Source: Microtetraspora niveoalba
Lineage (GTDB): Bacteria > Actinomycetota > Actinomycetes > Streptosporangiales > Streptosporangiaceae
Length of the DNA stretch: 64,000 bases
Reading direction: 5' to 3'
Assembly: GCF_001570405.1 (NCBI RefSeq)
Contig: NZ_BBYM01000027.1
Span: forward strand, 1-64,000
Shown here piece after piece: positions 33,340-40,977 of the stretch. The notes beneath the pieces are model-generated. The model had not been told where the DNA came from. It did not search any database and was given only the letters and a program-made list of their open reading frames with translations. Made by a program: the position numbers and the translations under genes. Numbering within the stretch: position 1 is the first letter of the stretch; each line of letters begins with the position of its first letter.

Positions 33340-34494
33340 GTGCGCAACCGCTCCCCGTGGCGCCGCCTGACCGGCTCCCTCCTCCCGCTGACCGTCGCCC
33401 TCGTCCAGACGCTCGGCTCACACGGCGCGGAGTACAGCCAGGTCTCGGTCGAGAAGCTCGGACGCGTGCCGCTGGACTGGCGGGGCTACGCGCTGCTGCT
33501 CGCCGGCCCGCTCGCCATCGCGGTCCGCCGCCGCTTCCCCGTCCCCGCCCTGCTCGTCACGCTGGCCGCCACCTGGGCGTACCTGCTGCTCGACTTCGCC
33601 TACGGTCCCGTGTTCGTCAGCCCGGTGGTGGTGCTCTTCTGGGCGGTCGTCTCGGGGCACCGCCTGGCCGCCTGGCTGGCCGGAGGCGTGACGTTCCTGT
33701 TCTTCGCGGCGTACTCCACGTGGCTCATCCCCGAGCCGCAGGGTTGGTTCCACCACACGGCGATCGCGGCGTTCCTGCTGCTCACCCTCACCGTCGCCGA
33801 GTCCTACCGGGCCAGACGCGGGCGGCTGATCGAGCACGAGCGGGTGACCGCGGAGGAGGCCAGGCGGCAGGCCAGCGAGGAGCGGCTCAGCATGGCCCAG
33901 GAGCTGCACGACGTCCTCGCGCACAACATCTCGCTGATCCACGTCCAGGCGTCCACCGCCCTGCATCTGATCGACGACCATCCCGAGCAGGCGCGCACCG
34001 CGCTCGCCACGATCAAGCAGGCGTCCAAGGACGTGCTGACCGAGATGCGCGGCGTGCTCAGCGTCCTGCGGGACGGCGCGCCGCGCTCCCCCACCGCCGG
34101 GATGGACCGGCTGGACGAGCTGGTCGAGCGCAGCGGCCTGCGGGTGAAGGTCACGGTCGACGGCGACGTCCGGCCGCTCCCCGCCGGGGTGAACCGCGCC
34201 GGATACCGCATCGTCCAGGAGTCCCTCACCAACATCACCCGGCACGCGCCCGGCTCCCGGGTCACCCTCAGGGTCACGTACGGCCCGCGCGAGCTGGCCG
34301 TCCTCGTCGAGGACGACGGCGCGGGGGCGGCCAAGGCCGTGCCGGGCCTCGGCGGCGGCAACGGCATCCCCGGGATGCGCGAGCGGGCCGCCGCGCTGGG
34401 CGGCTCCCTGACGGCCGGTCCGCGGCCGGAGGGCGGCTTCCGGGTCTCCGCCGCGCTTCCCCTGCCCGCCCCGTCCGACGAGGAGCAGAAATGA
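33340..34494 (+). CDS. Sensor histidine kinase, NarL/DesK class
   Basis: The 384-residue protein has four to five membrane helices in the first 160 residues, then a HisKA_3 dimerisation domain with phospho-His in AQELHDVLAHNISLI. The HATPase domain shows QESLTNITRHAPG, VEDDGAG and GNGIPGMRERA. The GTG start has no strong ribosome binding site. Its stop overlaps the start of the regulator gene (ATGA), so the two form a cognate pair; the signal is unknown. Confidence 0.9.
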   Translation: MRNRSPWRRLTGSLLPLTVALVQTLGSHGAEYSQVSVEKLGRVPLDWRGYALLLAGPLAIAVRRRFPVPALLVTLAATWAYLLLDFAYGPVFVSPVVVLFWAVVSGHRLAAWLAGGVTFLFFAAYSTWLIPEPQGWFHHTAIAAFLLLTLTVAESYRARRGRLIEHERVTAEEARRQASEERLSMAQELHDVLAHNISLIHVQASTALHLIDDHPEQARTALATIKQASKDVLTEMRGVLSVLRDGAPRSPTAGMDRLDELVERSGLRVKVTVDGDVRPLPAGVNRAGYRIVQESLTNITRHAPGSRVTLRVTYGPRELAVLVEDDGAGAAKAVPGLGGGNGIPGMRERAAALGGSLTAGPRPEGGFRVSAALPLPAPSDEEQK

Positions 34495-35153
34495 TCACGA
34501 TCGTGCTGGCCGACGACCAGGCCCTGGTCCGGGCCGGGTTCCGCGCCCTGCTCGACGCCCAGGACGGCATGACCGTGGTGGGCGAGGCCGGCGACGGCGC
34601 GCAGGCCGCGCGTCTCGCGCGCGAGCTGCGCCCCGACGTGGTGCTGATGGACATCCGGATGCCCGGCGTGGACGGCCTGACCGCCACCAGGACGATCGGC
34701 GCGGACCCCGACCTGGACACCACCCGGATCATCATGCTGACGACGTTCGAGCTCGACGAGTACGTCTTCGAGGCGCTGCGGAACGGCGCGAGCGGCTTCC
34801 TGGTCAAGGACACCGAGCCGGCCGAGCTCATCCAGGCCGTGCGGGTGGTCGCCTCCGGAGACGCGCTGCTGTCCCCGAGCGTGACCCGCCGCCTCATCGC
34901 CGAGTACGCCGCGCGGGCGAAGTCGCCGGGCGCGGCGCGCGAGCTGGGCGTGCTGACCGACCGGGAGCGCGAGGTCCTCGCCCTGGTCGGCACCGGCATG
35001 ACGAACGACGAGATCGCGGGCGAGCTGTTCATGTCCCCGGCGACCGCGAAAACCCACGTGAGCCGCACCATGATGAAGCTCCGCGCCCGCGACCGCGCCC
35101 AGCTCGTCGTGATCGCGTACGAGTCGGGCCTGGTCCGGCCGGGCTGGCTCTGA
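34491..35153 (+). CDS. NarL/LuxR-type response regulator
   Basis: Receiver domain with acidic pair Asp8-Asp9, phospho-acceptor Asp54 (VVLMDIRMPG) and Lys in LVKDTEP. The C-terminal LuxR helix-turn-helix is LTDREREVLALVGTGMTNDEIAGELFMS followed by TAKTHVSRTMMKL. The length of 220 residues is standard. It is translationally coupled to the kinase just upstream. Confidence 0.93.
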   Translation: MITIVLADDQALVRAGFRALLDAQDGMTVVGEAGDGAQAARLARELRPDVVLMDIRMPGVDGLTATRTIGADPDLDTTRIIMLTTFELDEYVFEALRNGASGFLVKDTEPAELIQAVRVVASGDALLSPSVTRRLIAEYAARAKSPGAARELGVLTDREREVLALVGTGMTNDEIAGELFMSPATAKTHVSRTMMKLRARDRAQLVVIAYESGLVRPGWL

Positions 35154-35288
35154 CCCGCGACCTGCGGGATTCCACCGGGATTGACGAAGTCAACCCCGAT
35201 CCGCGACCTCGGATGACAGCGAGCATCCGCGAATGGCCGTACTGTCCTGTGTTCAGTTAACGATCGGTTACGGCACGGAGAACAGCAC

Positions 35289-35936
35289 ATGGATCCGCAG
35301 TTCGATGACATTCCCGAGGTCAGCACCGAGTTGTACCGGGACATCGTCGATTTCGCCGGGAGGACGCCGCACTGGTTCCAGGTCATCGCAGACGTCGGCA
35401 CGGACGCGGTGCTCTTCGTCTTCGCCGCGCTCTTCCTCGGCGCGTGGTGGCGGGCCAGGAGGCGGGACGACCGCACGATGGCCCTGGCGCTGCTCGCGCC
35501 CGTCGCGATGGTGACGGCCTATGTGTTCAGCGAGGTGATCAAGACGTTCATCCGGGAGGACCGGCCCTGCCGGATCGTGTCCGGCGTCACCACCATCGCC
35601 GAATGCCCTCCCCTCGGGGACTGGTCGCTGCCGAGCAACCACTCGACGCTCGTCGCCGCGGCCGCGGCCGCCCTGGTCGTCGCCTGGCGTCGCACCCTGC
35701 CGTACGTGACGATCCTGGCCGTGCTCGGCGCGTTCTCCCGGGTCTTCGTCGGCGTCCACTTCCCGCACGACGTCCTGGCGGGGATGTTGCTCGGCGCCGT
35801 CGCGGCGCCGCTGCTCATGCTGGTCCTGGCCATGCCCGTGACCTCGATCGCCGGATGGGCGCGCCGGACGCCCCCGCTGCGCGTCCTGCTCAGCGACGCG
35901 CGGACGAGTCCGTCAGCCCTGCCTCATAGGCGATGA
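35289..35936 (+). CDS. PAP2-superfamily membrane phosphatase
   Basis: The 215-residue protein has five to six membrane helices and all three PAP2 phosphatase motifs: KTFIREDRP, LPSNHST and SRVFVGVHFPHD. These enzymes dephosphorylate lipid phosphates such as undecaprenyl diphosphate or phosphatidic acid. It lies between two two-component systems; its 3' end overlaps the convergent response-regulator gene by 47 bases. Undecaprenyl-diphosphate recycling is plausible but unproved. Confidence 0.9.
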   Translation: MDPQFDDIPEVSTELYRDIVDFAGRTPHWFQVIADVGTDAVLFVFAALFLGAWWRARRRDDRTMALALLAPVAMVTAYVFSEVIKTFIREDRPCRIVSGVTTIAECPPLGDWSLPSNHSTLVAAAAAALVVAWRRTLPYVTILAVLGAFSRVFVGVHFPHDVLAGMLLGAVAAPLLMLVLAMPVTSIAGWARRTPPLRVLLSDARTSPSALPHRR

Positions 35937-36555
35937 GCGCCGCCTCCACACGGTTGCGCGCCCCCAGCCGGCCCAGGATCGTGCTCATGTACGTCTTGAC
36001 GCTGCCCTCGGCGAGGTGAAGGCGGCGGCCGATCTCCGCGTTGGACAACCCCGCGCCGGCCAGGGCGAGCACCTCGCGTTCCCGGCCCGTGAGCGCCTCG
36101 ATCCGCTCGCGGGCCGCCGCTCCCCGGGCCAGCAGGTCGCCGGCCAGCTCGCCGACGACCCGCCGCGCCACCTGGGGTGACAGGTACGCCCCGCCCTCGG
36201 CCGCCGCCCGCACCCCCATCGCGAACTCTCGGGGGTCGCCCGTCTTCAGCAGGAACCCGGCGGCGCCGTCGGCGAGCGCCCGCGCGATGTAGGCGTCCCG
36301 GCCGTAACCCGTCATCACCAGCACCGCCGTGCCGGGGGCGGCCCGGCGCAGCTCGCCGATCGCGGCCAGACCGTCCAGCTCGGGCATCCGGATGTCGACC
36401 AGCGCGACGTCCGGCCGGTGCGCGCGGACCAGCTCGACCAGCGTCCGCCCGTCCGCCGCCTCGGCGACGACCTCGATGCCGGGGTCGGCGGACAGGACCG
36501 TGCGGACCCCCGCCCGGATCAGGGCCTCGTCGTCGGCCAGCACCACTCGGACCAT
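35890..36555 (-). CDS. NarL/LuxR-type response regulator
   Basis: Receiver domain with Asp8-Asp9, phospho-acceptor Asp in VALVDIRMPE (about 54) and Lys in LLKTGDP. The LuxR-type helix-turn-helix is LTGREREVLALAGAGLSNAEIGRRLHL followed by GSVKTYMSTILGRL. A strong GGGAGGAG precedes the ATG. It follows its kinase by 31 bases. The last 47 bases are shared, in antisense, with the PAP2 gene. Confidence 0.92.
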   Translation of the reverse strand: MVRVVLADDEALIRAGVRTVLSADPGIEVVAEAADGRTLVELVRAHRPDVALVDIRMPELDGLAAIGELRRAAPGTAVLVMTGYGRDAYIARALADGAAGFLLKTGDPREFAMGVRAAAEGGAYLSPQVARRVVGELAGDLLARGAAARERIEALTGREREVLALAGAGLSNAEIGRRLHLAEGSVKTYMSTILGRLGARNRVEAALIAYEAGLTDSSARR

Positions 36556-36586
36556 CGCGCTCCTCCCCCGGAATGTCGCCTGAACT

Positions 36587-38350
36587 CTACGAAGCCAGGT
36601 CGTGTGGGAGGAAATCCTTGCTCGCCAGCCGCCCTCCCGAGCGGCACAGCCGGTAGAGCTCGTACCGCCGCTCGTCGAACGGGTTCGGGTGGGTGCCGTA
36701 GTACCGGCACACCGCCCCCGCGGGCGCCGGCGGCTCCGGCCACACCGGGTCGTCGATCCGGGTACGGCCCGGCAGCACGGCGGCGACCTCGCTCCACGCC
36801 TGCCCGACCCGCAGCCGGTCGAAGTCGGCGGGCCGCAGGACGGAGGTGACCGCGTCCCACACCATGAATCCGAGCACGAACGTCACCCCGGCCGCCACCA
36901 TCGCCAGGGCCGCCCCGACAGCCGCGAAACGGCTGCGGTGGACCCGCCTGCGCGCCTCGGCCAGGTGGACGGACGACCGGGACGGCGCGGCGGCCTCCGC
37001 GACCGCCGCGACCGCCGCGGGGCCGGAGGTGTGCGGCAGCCGGGCGACCAGCTCGAACCGGCCGTCCCGCACGCCGGCCGTGAGGCTGCCCCCGCACAGA
37101 CGGACCCGCTCGGTCAGCCCCGCGAGCCCGCGTCCCCCTCCCGTCACGCGGCCGCCCCAGGCGTACGGACCGGACGGACCCGATGCGGGGGCCTCGAACT
37201 CGGGTGGGGTGGACACCGGCCCGTTCGACACGGGCGCTTTGGGCCCGGGCCTGTTCGGCACGGGCGGGTCGGACACGAGTGGGCTGGTCACGGGCGGGTC
37301 GGACACGAGTGGGCGGGTCACGGGCGGGTTGGACACGGGCGGGTCGGACACGGGCGGGTCGGACGCGGGCGGGTTGGACACGGTCACCACCGACTCGCCG
37401 GCGGTGTGCTCGATCCGGACCGCCACGGGGGCTCCGGGGGCGTGTTTGGCCGCGTTCGTCAGCCCCTCCTGGACCACGCGCCGCAGCGCCCGCTCGGGCA
37501 TGGGCCGCAGCCGTGTCCCGTCGCCGGGCGCCTCCCGGCCGTGCAGTTCGACCCGCATCCCGGCCGCCCCGGCGCGCTCGACCAGCTCCGCGACGCTCTC
37601 GTGGGACGGCCCCGGATCGGAGTCGTCGCGCAGCACCTCGACGATCTCTCGGAGGCGTTCCGCCGCCGCGGTGACGGCCGTCCGCGCCATCCCCGCCGCC
37701 TCGCGATGACGCGGGTCGAGGTCCGGCGCGACCTCGAGGCCGCCGATCCGCAGGGCGACCAGGCTCAGCTCGTGGCCGAGCAGGTCGTGCATGTCTCCGG
37801 CGATGCGGTTGCGCTCCCGCAGCCGGGCCTGCTCGGCGACCATGCGCTGCTCCAGCTCCAGCCGTTCGGCCCGTTCCCATCCGGCCCGGGCCAGGGCCAG
37901 GTGCTGGTGCCGCGCCCGCCCCGCCAGCCAGGGGACGAGCCCGAAGACGGCGATCCCCGCGACCGCGAAGAACAGGGCGCCGAGGTCGCGGCCGAGCAGG
38001 GGCACCAGGACCGCGGCCGCTCCGGCCGCCCCGGCCATGCCGTACAGCGCGGGCCGGACCCGCTCCATGCGGGAGCCCGCCAGGTAGCTCATCACCGCCA
38101 GCGGCGGGAACAGCACCGTCGGGTCGCCCCGCCAGGCCACCGAGGCCACCCAGACCAGCGCGGCGAGCAGCAACGCCGCGAGGGGGCGGGACCGGCCGAC
38201 CGCCACCTCCACCGCGATGAGGAGCAGCCCCGCCCCCACCTCCCACCCGGCGTACGGCTCGGCCAGCAGCGACGTTCCGGCCCACAGGAGCGGCAGGGAC
38301 AGGCCCGCCCACAGCAGGGCGTCCCCGAGCGCCGTCACCCTCCACTTCAC
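36587..38350 (-). CDS. Sensor histidine kinase with Pro-rich repeat insertion in the ATPase domain
   Basis: Membrane helices cover residues 10-145. HisKA_3 follows with phospho-His188 (GDMHDLLGHELSL). The HATPase domain has QEGLTNAAKHAPG (Asn299) and the late box GGGRGLAGL (404-412). Between them, where related kinases have a short lid, residues 324-385 are imperfect five-residue repeats of the type PPVSD/PPVSN/PPVTx. After the ATPase domain a further 140 residues contain one membrane helix (around 475-495) and a small soluble domain with two Cys, which I do not recognise. Its partner is the regulator just downstream. Confidence 0.85.
   Translation of the reverse strand: MKWRVTALGDALLWAGLSLPLLWAGTSLLAEPYAGWEVGAGLLLIAVEVAVGRSRPLAALLLAALVWVASVAWRGDPTVLFPPLAVMSYLAGSRMERVRPALYGMAGAAGAAAVLVPLLGRDLGALFFAVAGIAVFGLVPWLAGRARHQHLALARAGWERAERLELEQRMVAEQARLRERNRIAGDMHDLLGHELSLVALRIGGLEVAPDLDPRHREAAGMARTAVTAAAERLREIVEVLRDDSDPGPSHESVAELVERAGAAGMRVELHGREAPGDGTRLRPMPERALRRVVQEGLTNAAKHAPGAPVAVRIEHTAGESVVTVSNPPASDPPVSDPPVSNPPVTRPLVSDPPVTSPLVSDPPVPNRPGPKAPVSNGPVSTPPEFEAPASGPSGPYAWGGRVTGGGRGLAGLTERVRLCGGSLTAGVRDGRFELVARLPHTSGPAAVAAVAEAAAPSRSSVHLAEARRRVHRSRFAAVGAALAMVAAGVTFVLGFMVWDAVTSVLRPADFDRLRVGQAWSEVAAVLPGRTRIDDPVWPEPPAPAGAVCRYYGTHPNPFDERRYELYRLCRSGGRLASKDFLPHDLAS
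37260..37381 (-). repeat. In-frame 15-bp minisatellite inside the kinase gene
   Basis: About eight head-to-tail copies of a 15-bp unit close to ACGGGCGGGTCGGAC (plus strand) encode the five-residue Pro-rich repeats. Several neighbouring copies are nearly identical, as expected for recent expansion or slippage, and 15 bases keeps the frame whatever the copy number. Confidence 0.85.
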
Positions 38351-38484
38351 GCCCGCAACGCTATCCAGCCCCCGGCACCCACCCGTTCATCACTTTCGGT
38401 TGACATCTCCACAGCGATCCATAACTCTTATATCGAGCCGCTCCCAACGGGAAGCGGAAGTCGTGGAGCCGGGAACCCCCGCAC

Positions 38485-38500
38485 AGCCGGGAGCCCGGCT
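38485..38500 (-). terminator. Compact hairpin after the DUF3800 gene
   Basis: AGCCGGG and CCCGGCT pair perfectly, nine bases after the DUF3800 stop. A second, looser pairing (GAGCCGGG with CCCGGCTC) is also possible. No T tract follows, so termination is only likely. The rest of 38351-38508 is the upstream region of the kinase gene. Confidence 0.5.
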
Positions 38501-38508
38501 CGGCGCGT

Positions 38509-39135
38509 TCAACGGCCCTTTCGCTTCTCATACGCGACCTCGACGAGGGTCGTGTGCGTCTCGTACCAGCTCGACCAGTTGCTCTTGTCTTCAAGGAAGG
38601 CACGCCGCCAAGCCGCCGCGCACGAGTCGGCGACCCACAGCAGAGGATCCGCGGACGGCGGCGCCTGGTGGACGGCGATGTCCGGCAGTTGACCGGCTGA
38701 CCGCAGATGCGCGACCGTTCGCATGTCGGCCGCGCGGAGAGCGGCATCCTCTCGCTGCTCGATCACGATCTGTTCGGCTCCCGCTTTGGCCAGCCACGGC
38801 AGCAGGCCGTCCAGAACGAGCCGTCGAACATGCTCGCGCTCCCTGGGATCCCCATATCCGGCACAACGGCCGACCCAGAAGGTGATCCCGCGCAACATCC
38901 CGAGGGTCGCCACGATCCGGGTCTTGCGCTGCTTGTCCTTGATCCTGGAGACGTGCAGTCTCCCGAAGCCGTGCTTGGGGTCGACGTCCTCTTGCTGAAC
39001 CAGCGACCGGAGGAAGGTCCTCAGCAGGTTGGCTTCAGCGTTCTCCACGAGCGCGGCCGCGACGAGATAGATGCCCTGTCTGCTCTGTGCCGGTTCCACA
39101 TCGGCCTCGTCGAGGAAGGCGGCCAGGGGGCTCAT
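38509..39135 (-). CDS. DUF3800-like protein
   Basis: The 208-residue protein begins with the acidic FLDEADV motif followed by a strand (IYLVAAALVE). It later has an acidic QIVIEQRED segment and near the end LLWVADSCAAAWRRAF, a layout like DUF3800 proteins, which are thought to have an RNase-H-like fold and are often found in defence or mobile contexts. Function is unknown. Its start codon directly abuts a perfect hairpin that contains the ribosome binding site. No obvious partner gene lies upstream. Confidence 0.65.
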   Translation of the reverse strand: MSPLAAFLDEADVEPAQSRQGIYLVAAALVENAEANLLRTFLRSLVQQEDVDPKHGFGRLHVSRIKDKQRKTRIVATLGMLRGITFWVGRCAGYGDPREREHVRRLVLDGLLPWLAKAGAEQIVIEQREDAALRAADMRTVAHLRSAGQLPDIAVHQAPPSADPLLWVADSCAAAWRRAFLEDKSNWSSWYETHTTLVEVAYEKRKGR

Positions 39136-39162
39136 GGTGCTCCTTAGAAAATGGGGAGCACC
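39136..39162 (-). promoter_or_regulatory. Hairpin hiding the DUF3800 ribosome binding site
   Basis: On the minus strand GGTGCTCC, an 11-base AT-rich loop (CCATTTTCTAA) and GGAGCACC are followed immediately by the ATG. The only Shine-Dalgarno (AAGGAG) is partly inside the 3' arm, so the closed stem would block translation. A TAGGCT hexamer just upstream could be the -10 box, which would start the transcript at or near the hairpin. The remaining bases up to 39536 hold no gene that I can support. Confidence 0.65.
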
Positions 39163-39536
39163 AGCCTAGAGCTGCACGAAGTCACGCATGGTCAGATCGC
39201 ATAACTCTGTGCGACAAGGCGTACAACCGGCTGGAGTGCGGCGGAGCGAGGGGAAACACCGCCGGGACGGCAGGCTGGGACGGTCCGCTCAGGGCGCGGG
39301 AAAAGGAGGGAAAGGACAGGCTCGGAGCCGTTCCACCCGCGACCGCCGAGCCGCACCCCGGCAGGGACGACCGCCACCGCCGCCACCACCACCAGACGTC
39401 GGAAGGACAGGCCGAGAGGCCCTCGATCCGTCGATCGCGGCCGGGTGATGTCCTGGCGAGGCCACCCAACTGTTACTGGTCGTCTCGTGGCGGCCACGTT
39501 ACGTTGCGCGGGAAGCCCACCCCCAAGGAGGAGCAC

Positions 39537-39737
39537 GTGAGGTCGATCGCGCGTTTCTGCGGCAACTGCAGCTGCGGCTGCCCCGAACTCTTCGTCGACC
39601 CGTCCGCGCCGCCGGAGCGCCAGGTGGTGATCACCGATGACTTCGGGCAGCGGGTGGAGATGAGTCTCGACCAGTTCGGCTCGATCGTCGAGGCCGCGAA
39701 ACAGGGCAGCCTGGACGATCTGGCGCTCGTCACCTGA
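39537..39737 (+). CDS. Small Cys-rich protein, 66 residues
   Basis: A clear ribosome binding site (AAGGAGGAG) precedes the GTG start. The protein has four Cys packed at positions 8, 11, 13 and 15 (FCGNCSCGCPELF), then a conserved-looking VVITDDFGQRVEMS stretch and a short helix. This could bind a metal ion or cluster, or be a modified peptide precursor. I do not recognise the family. Only two bases separate it from the following TauE-cupredoxin gene, so the two are probably translated together. Confidence 0.7.
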   Translation: MRSIARFCGNCSCGCPELFVDPSAPPERQVVITDDFGQRVEMSLDQFGSIVEAAKQGSLDDLALVT

Positions 39738-39739
39738 GC

Positions 39740-40909
39740 GTGGGCCCGGCCGCACTCTTCGCGGGCGGGCTCGCCGCGGGGCTCGCGGCCGGCACCGCCT
39801 CGTGCGCGGCGGTCCAGGGGGGCCTGCTCGTCGCCCTGACCGGGCGCCCCCGGCCGTCCGCGCGCCCAGGGTCCCCGCCCCCGGCCGATCAGGTGGCAGG
39901 ACACTCCGGGTCCGGGGCCGGTCGGGTGGCCGCGACGCGGGCCGACGCCGCGGCGGTGGGGGCGTTCCTCTCCGGAAGGCTGGTCGCCCACACGCTGCTC
40001 GGCGGGCTGCTCGGCCTGGCGGGCTCGGCCGTACGGCTCGGGGCGTCCGTGCGGGCGGTGCTGCTCGTCGGCGCCGGGCTCATGGTCGTCTTCCACGCGG
40101 TCCGGCTCATCCTCCGTCGCCGGGCCCCGGCCTGCTCCAACGACTGTCCCGATCACACCGATCCCCCCGGGGAGCGCCTCGGCGATGTCGAGCGCGTGAA
40201 GGACACGGAGCGCGGCGGGGGCCACGAGCACGGGGAGCACGCCTTCGCGCCCGGCCGGGGCGTCCGCGCACCCGTACGGCGGGGCCTGGTGCTGGGAGCG
40301 GGCACGGTGCTCGTGCCCTGCGGCGTGACGATCAGCATGGAGGTCGCCGCCGTCTCCAGTGGATCGGCGCTGACCGGCGCGGCGGCGATGGCCGGGTTCG
40401 CGCTCGGCACGGCGCCGGCCCTCGCCGTGCTCGGGCTGCTGCTGCGCCGCCTCTCCTCGTCCCGGCTGGCCGCCCTGGCCGGGGTCGCGGCGCTGGTCGC
40501 CGGTCTCTTCACGGTGTCGTACGGCCTCAGGCTGGGCGGGTGGCTGCCCGACCCGGGAGCGCCCGGCACCGGTCTCGCGGCGGCGGAGTCCGCGACGGAC
40601 ACCACGGCACGCGCCGCGCCGGGCACCGTGGCGTCGCCCGGGCCCGGCGGGGTGCAGCGGATCACGATCTGGGCGACCGAGCGCGGCTTCCGGCCCGGCA
40701 TCGTCACCGCCCGCGCCGGCCTGCCCTTGGAGATCGTCTTCCGCACGCGCGACAACAACGGCTGCACCCGCACCGTCACCGTGGACGGCCGTGACGTCGT
40801 GCTGACCGTGACCGGCCAGGACGTCGTACGGCTGCCGCCGCGCCCGGCGGGCGACCTGCGCTATGCCTGCGGCATGGGAATGTACGCCGGATTCATCCGG
40901 TTCGCCTGA
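39740..40909 (+). CDS. TauE/DsbD-like membrane protein with C-terminal cupredoxin domain
   Basis: Six or so membrane helices in two halves (residues 3-130 and 185-270) resemble the sulfite-exporter/DsbD_2 transmembrane family. The loop between them carries a CSNDC pair and a His-rich stretch (GGGHEHGEH). An extracytoplasmic cupredoxin-type domain (from about 305) has NNGCTRTV and YACGMGM, supplying Cys and Met ligands as in the copper proteins fused to this family. Copper handling or export is the likely role. The GTG start lies two bases after the Cys-rich gene. Confidence 0.75.
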   Translation: MGPAALFAGGLAAGLAAGTASCAAVQGGLLVALTGRPRPSARPGSPPPADQVAGHSGSGAGRVAATRADAAAVGAFLSGRLVAHTLLGGLLGLAGSAVRLGASVRAVLLVGAGLMVVFHAVRLILRRRAPACSNDCPDHTDPPGERLGDVERVKDTERGGGHEHGEHAFAPGRGVRAPVRRGLVLGAGTVLVPCGVTISMEVAAVSSGSALTGAAAMAGFALGTAPALAVLGLLLRRLSSSRLAALAGVAALVAGLFTVSYGLRLGGWLPDPGAPGTGLAAAESATDTTARAAPGTVASPGPGGVQRITIWATERGFRPGIVTARAGLPLEIVFRTRDNNGCTRTVTVDGRDVVLTVTGQDVVRLPPRPAGDLRYACGMGMYAGFIRFA

Positions 40910-40931
40910 CAGCGGGTCCGTCTGACCGCGT

Positions 40932-40957
40932 GCGCGGTGTCCCCCGAGACACCGCGC
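40932..40957. terminator. Bidirectional terminator hairpin
   Basis: Ten-base perfect arms GCGCGGTGTC and GACACCGCGC surround a six-base loop between the convergent cupredoxin-fusion and alanine dehydrogenase genes. Confidence 0.8.
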
Positions 40958-40977
40958 GAGGAGCGATCAGGCGCGGA

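Noticed and set aside
38402-38436. TTGACA on the plus strand upstream of AT-rich sequence, possible antisense promoter
   Set aside because: No -10 box at suitable distance and no gene on that strand.
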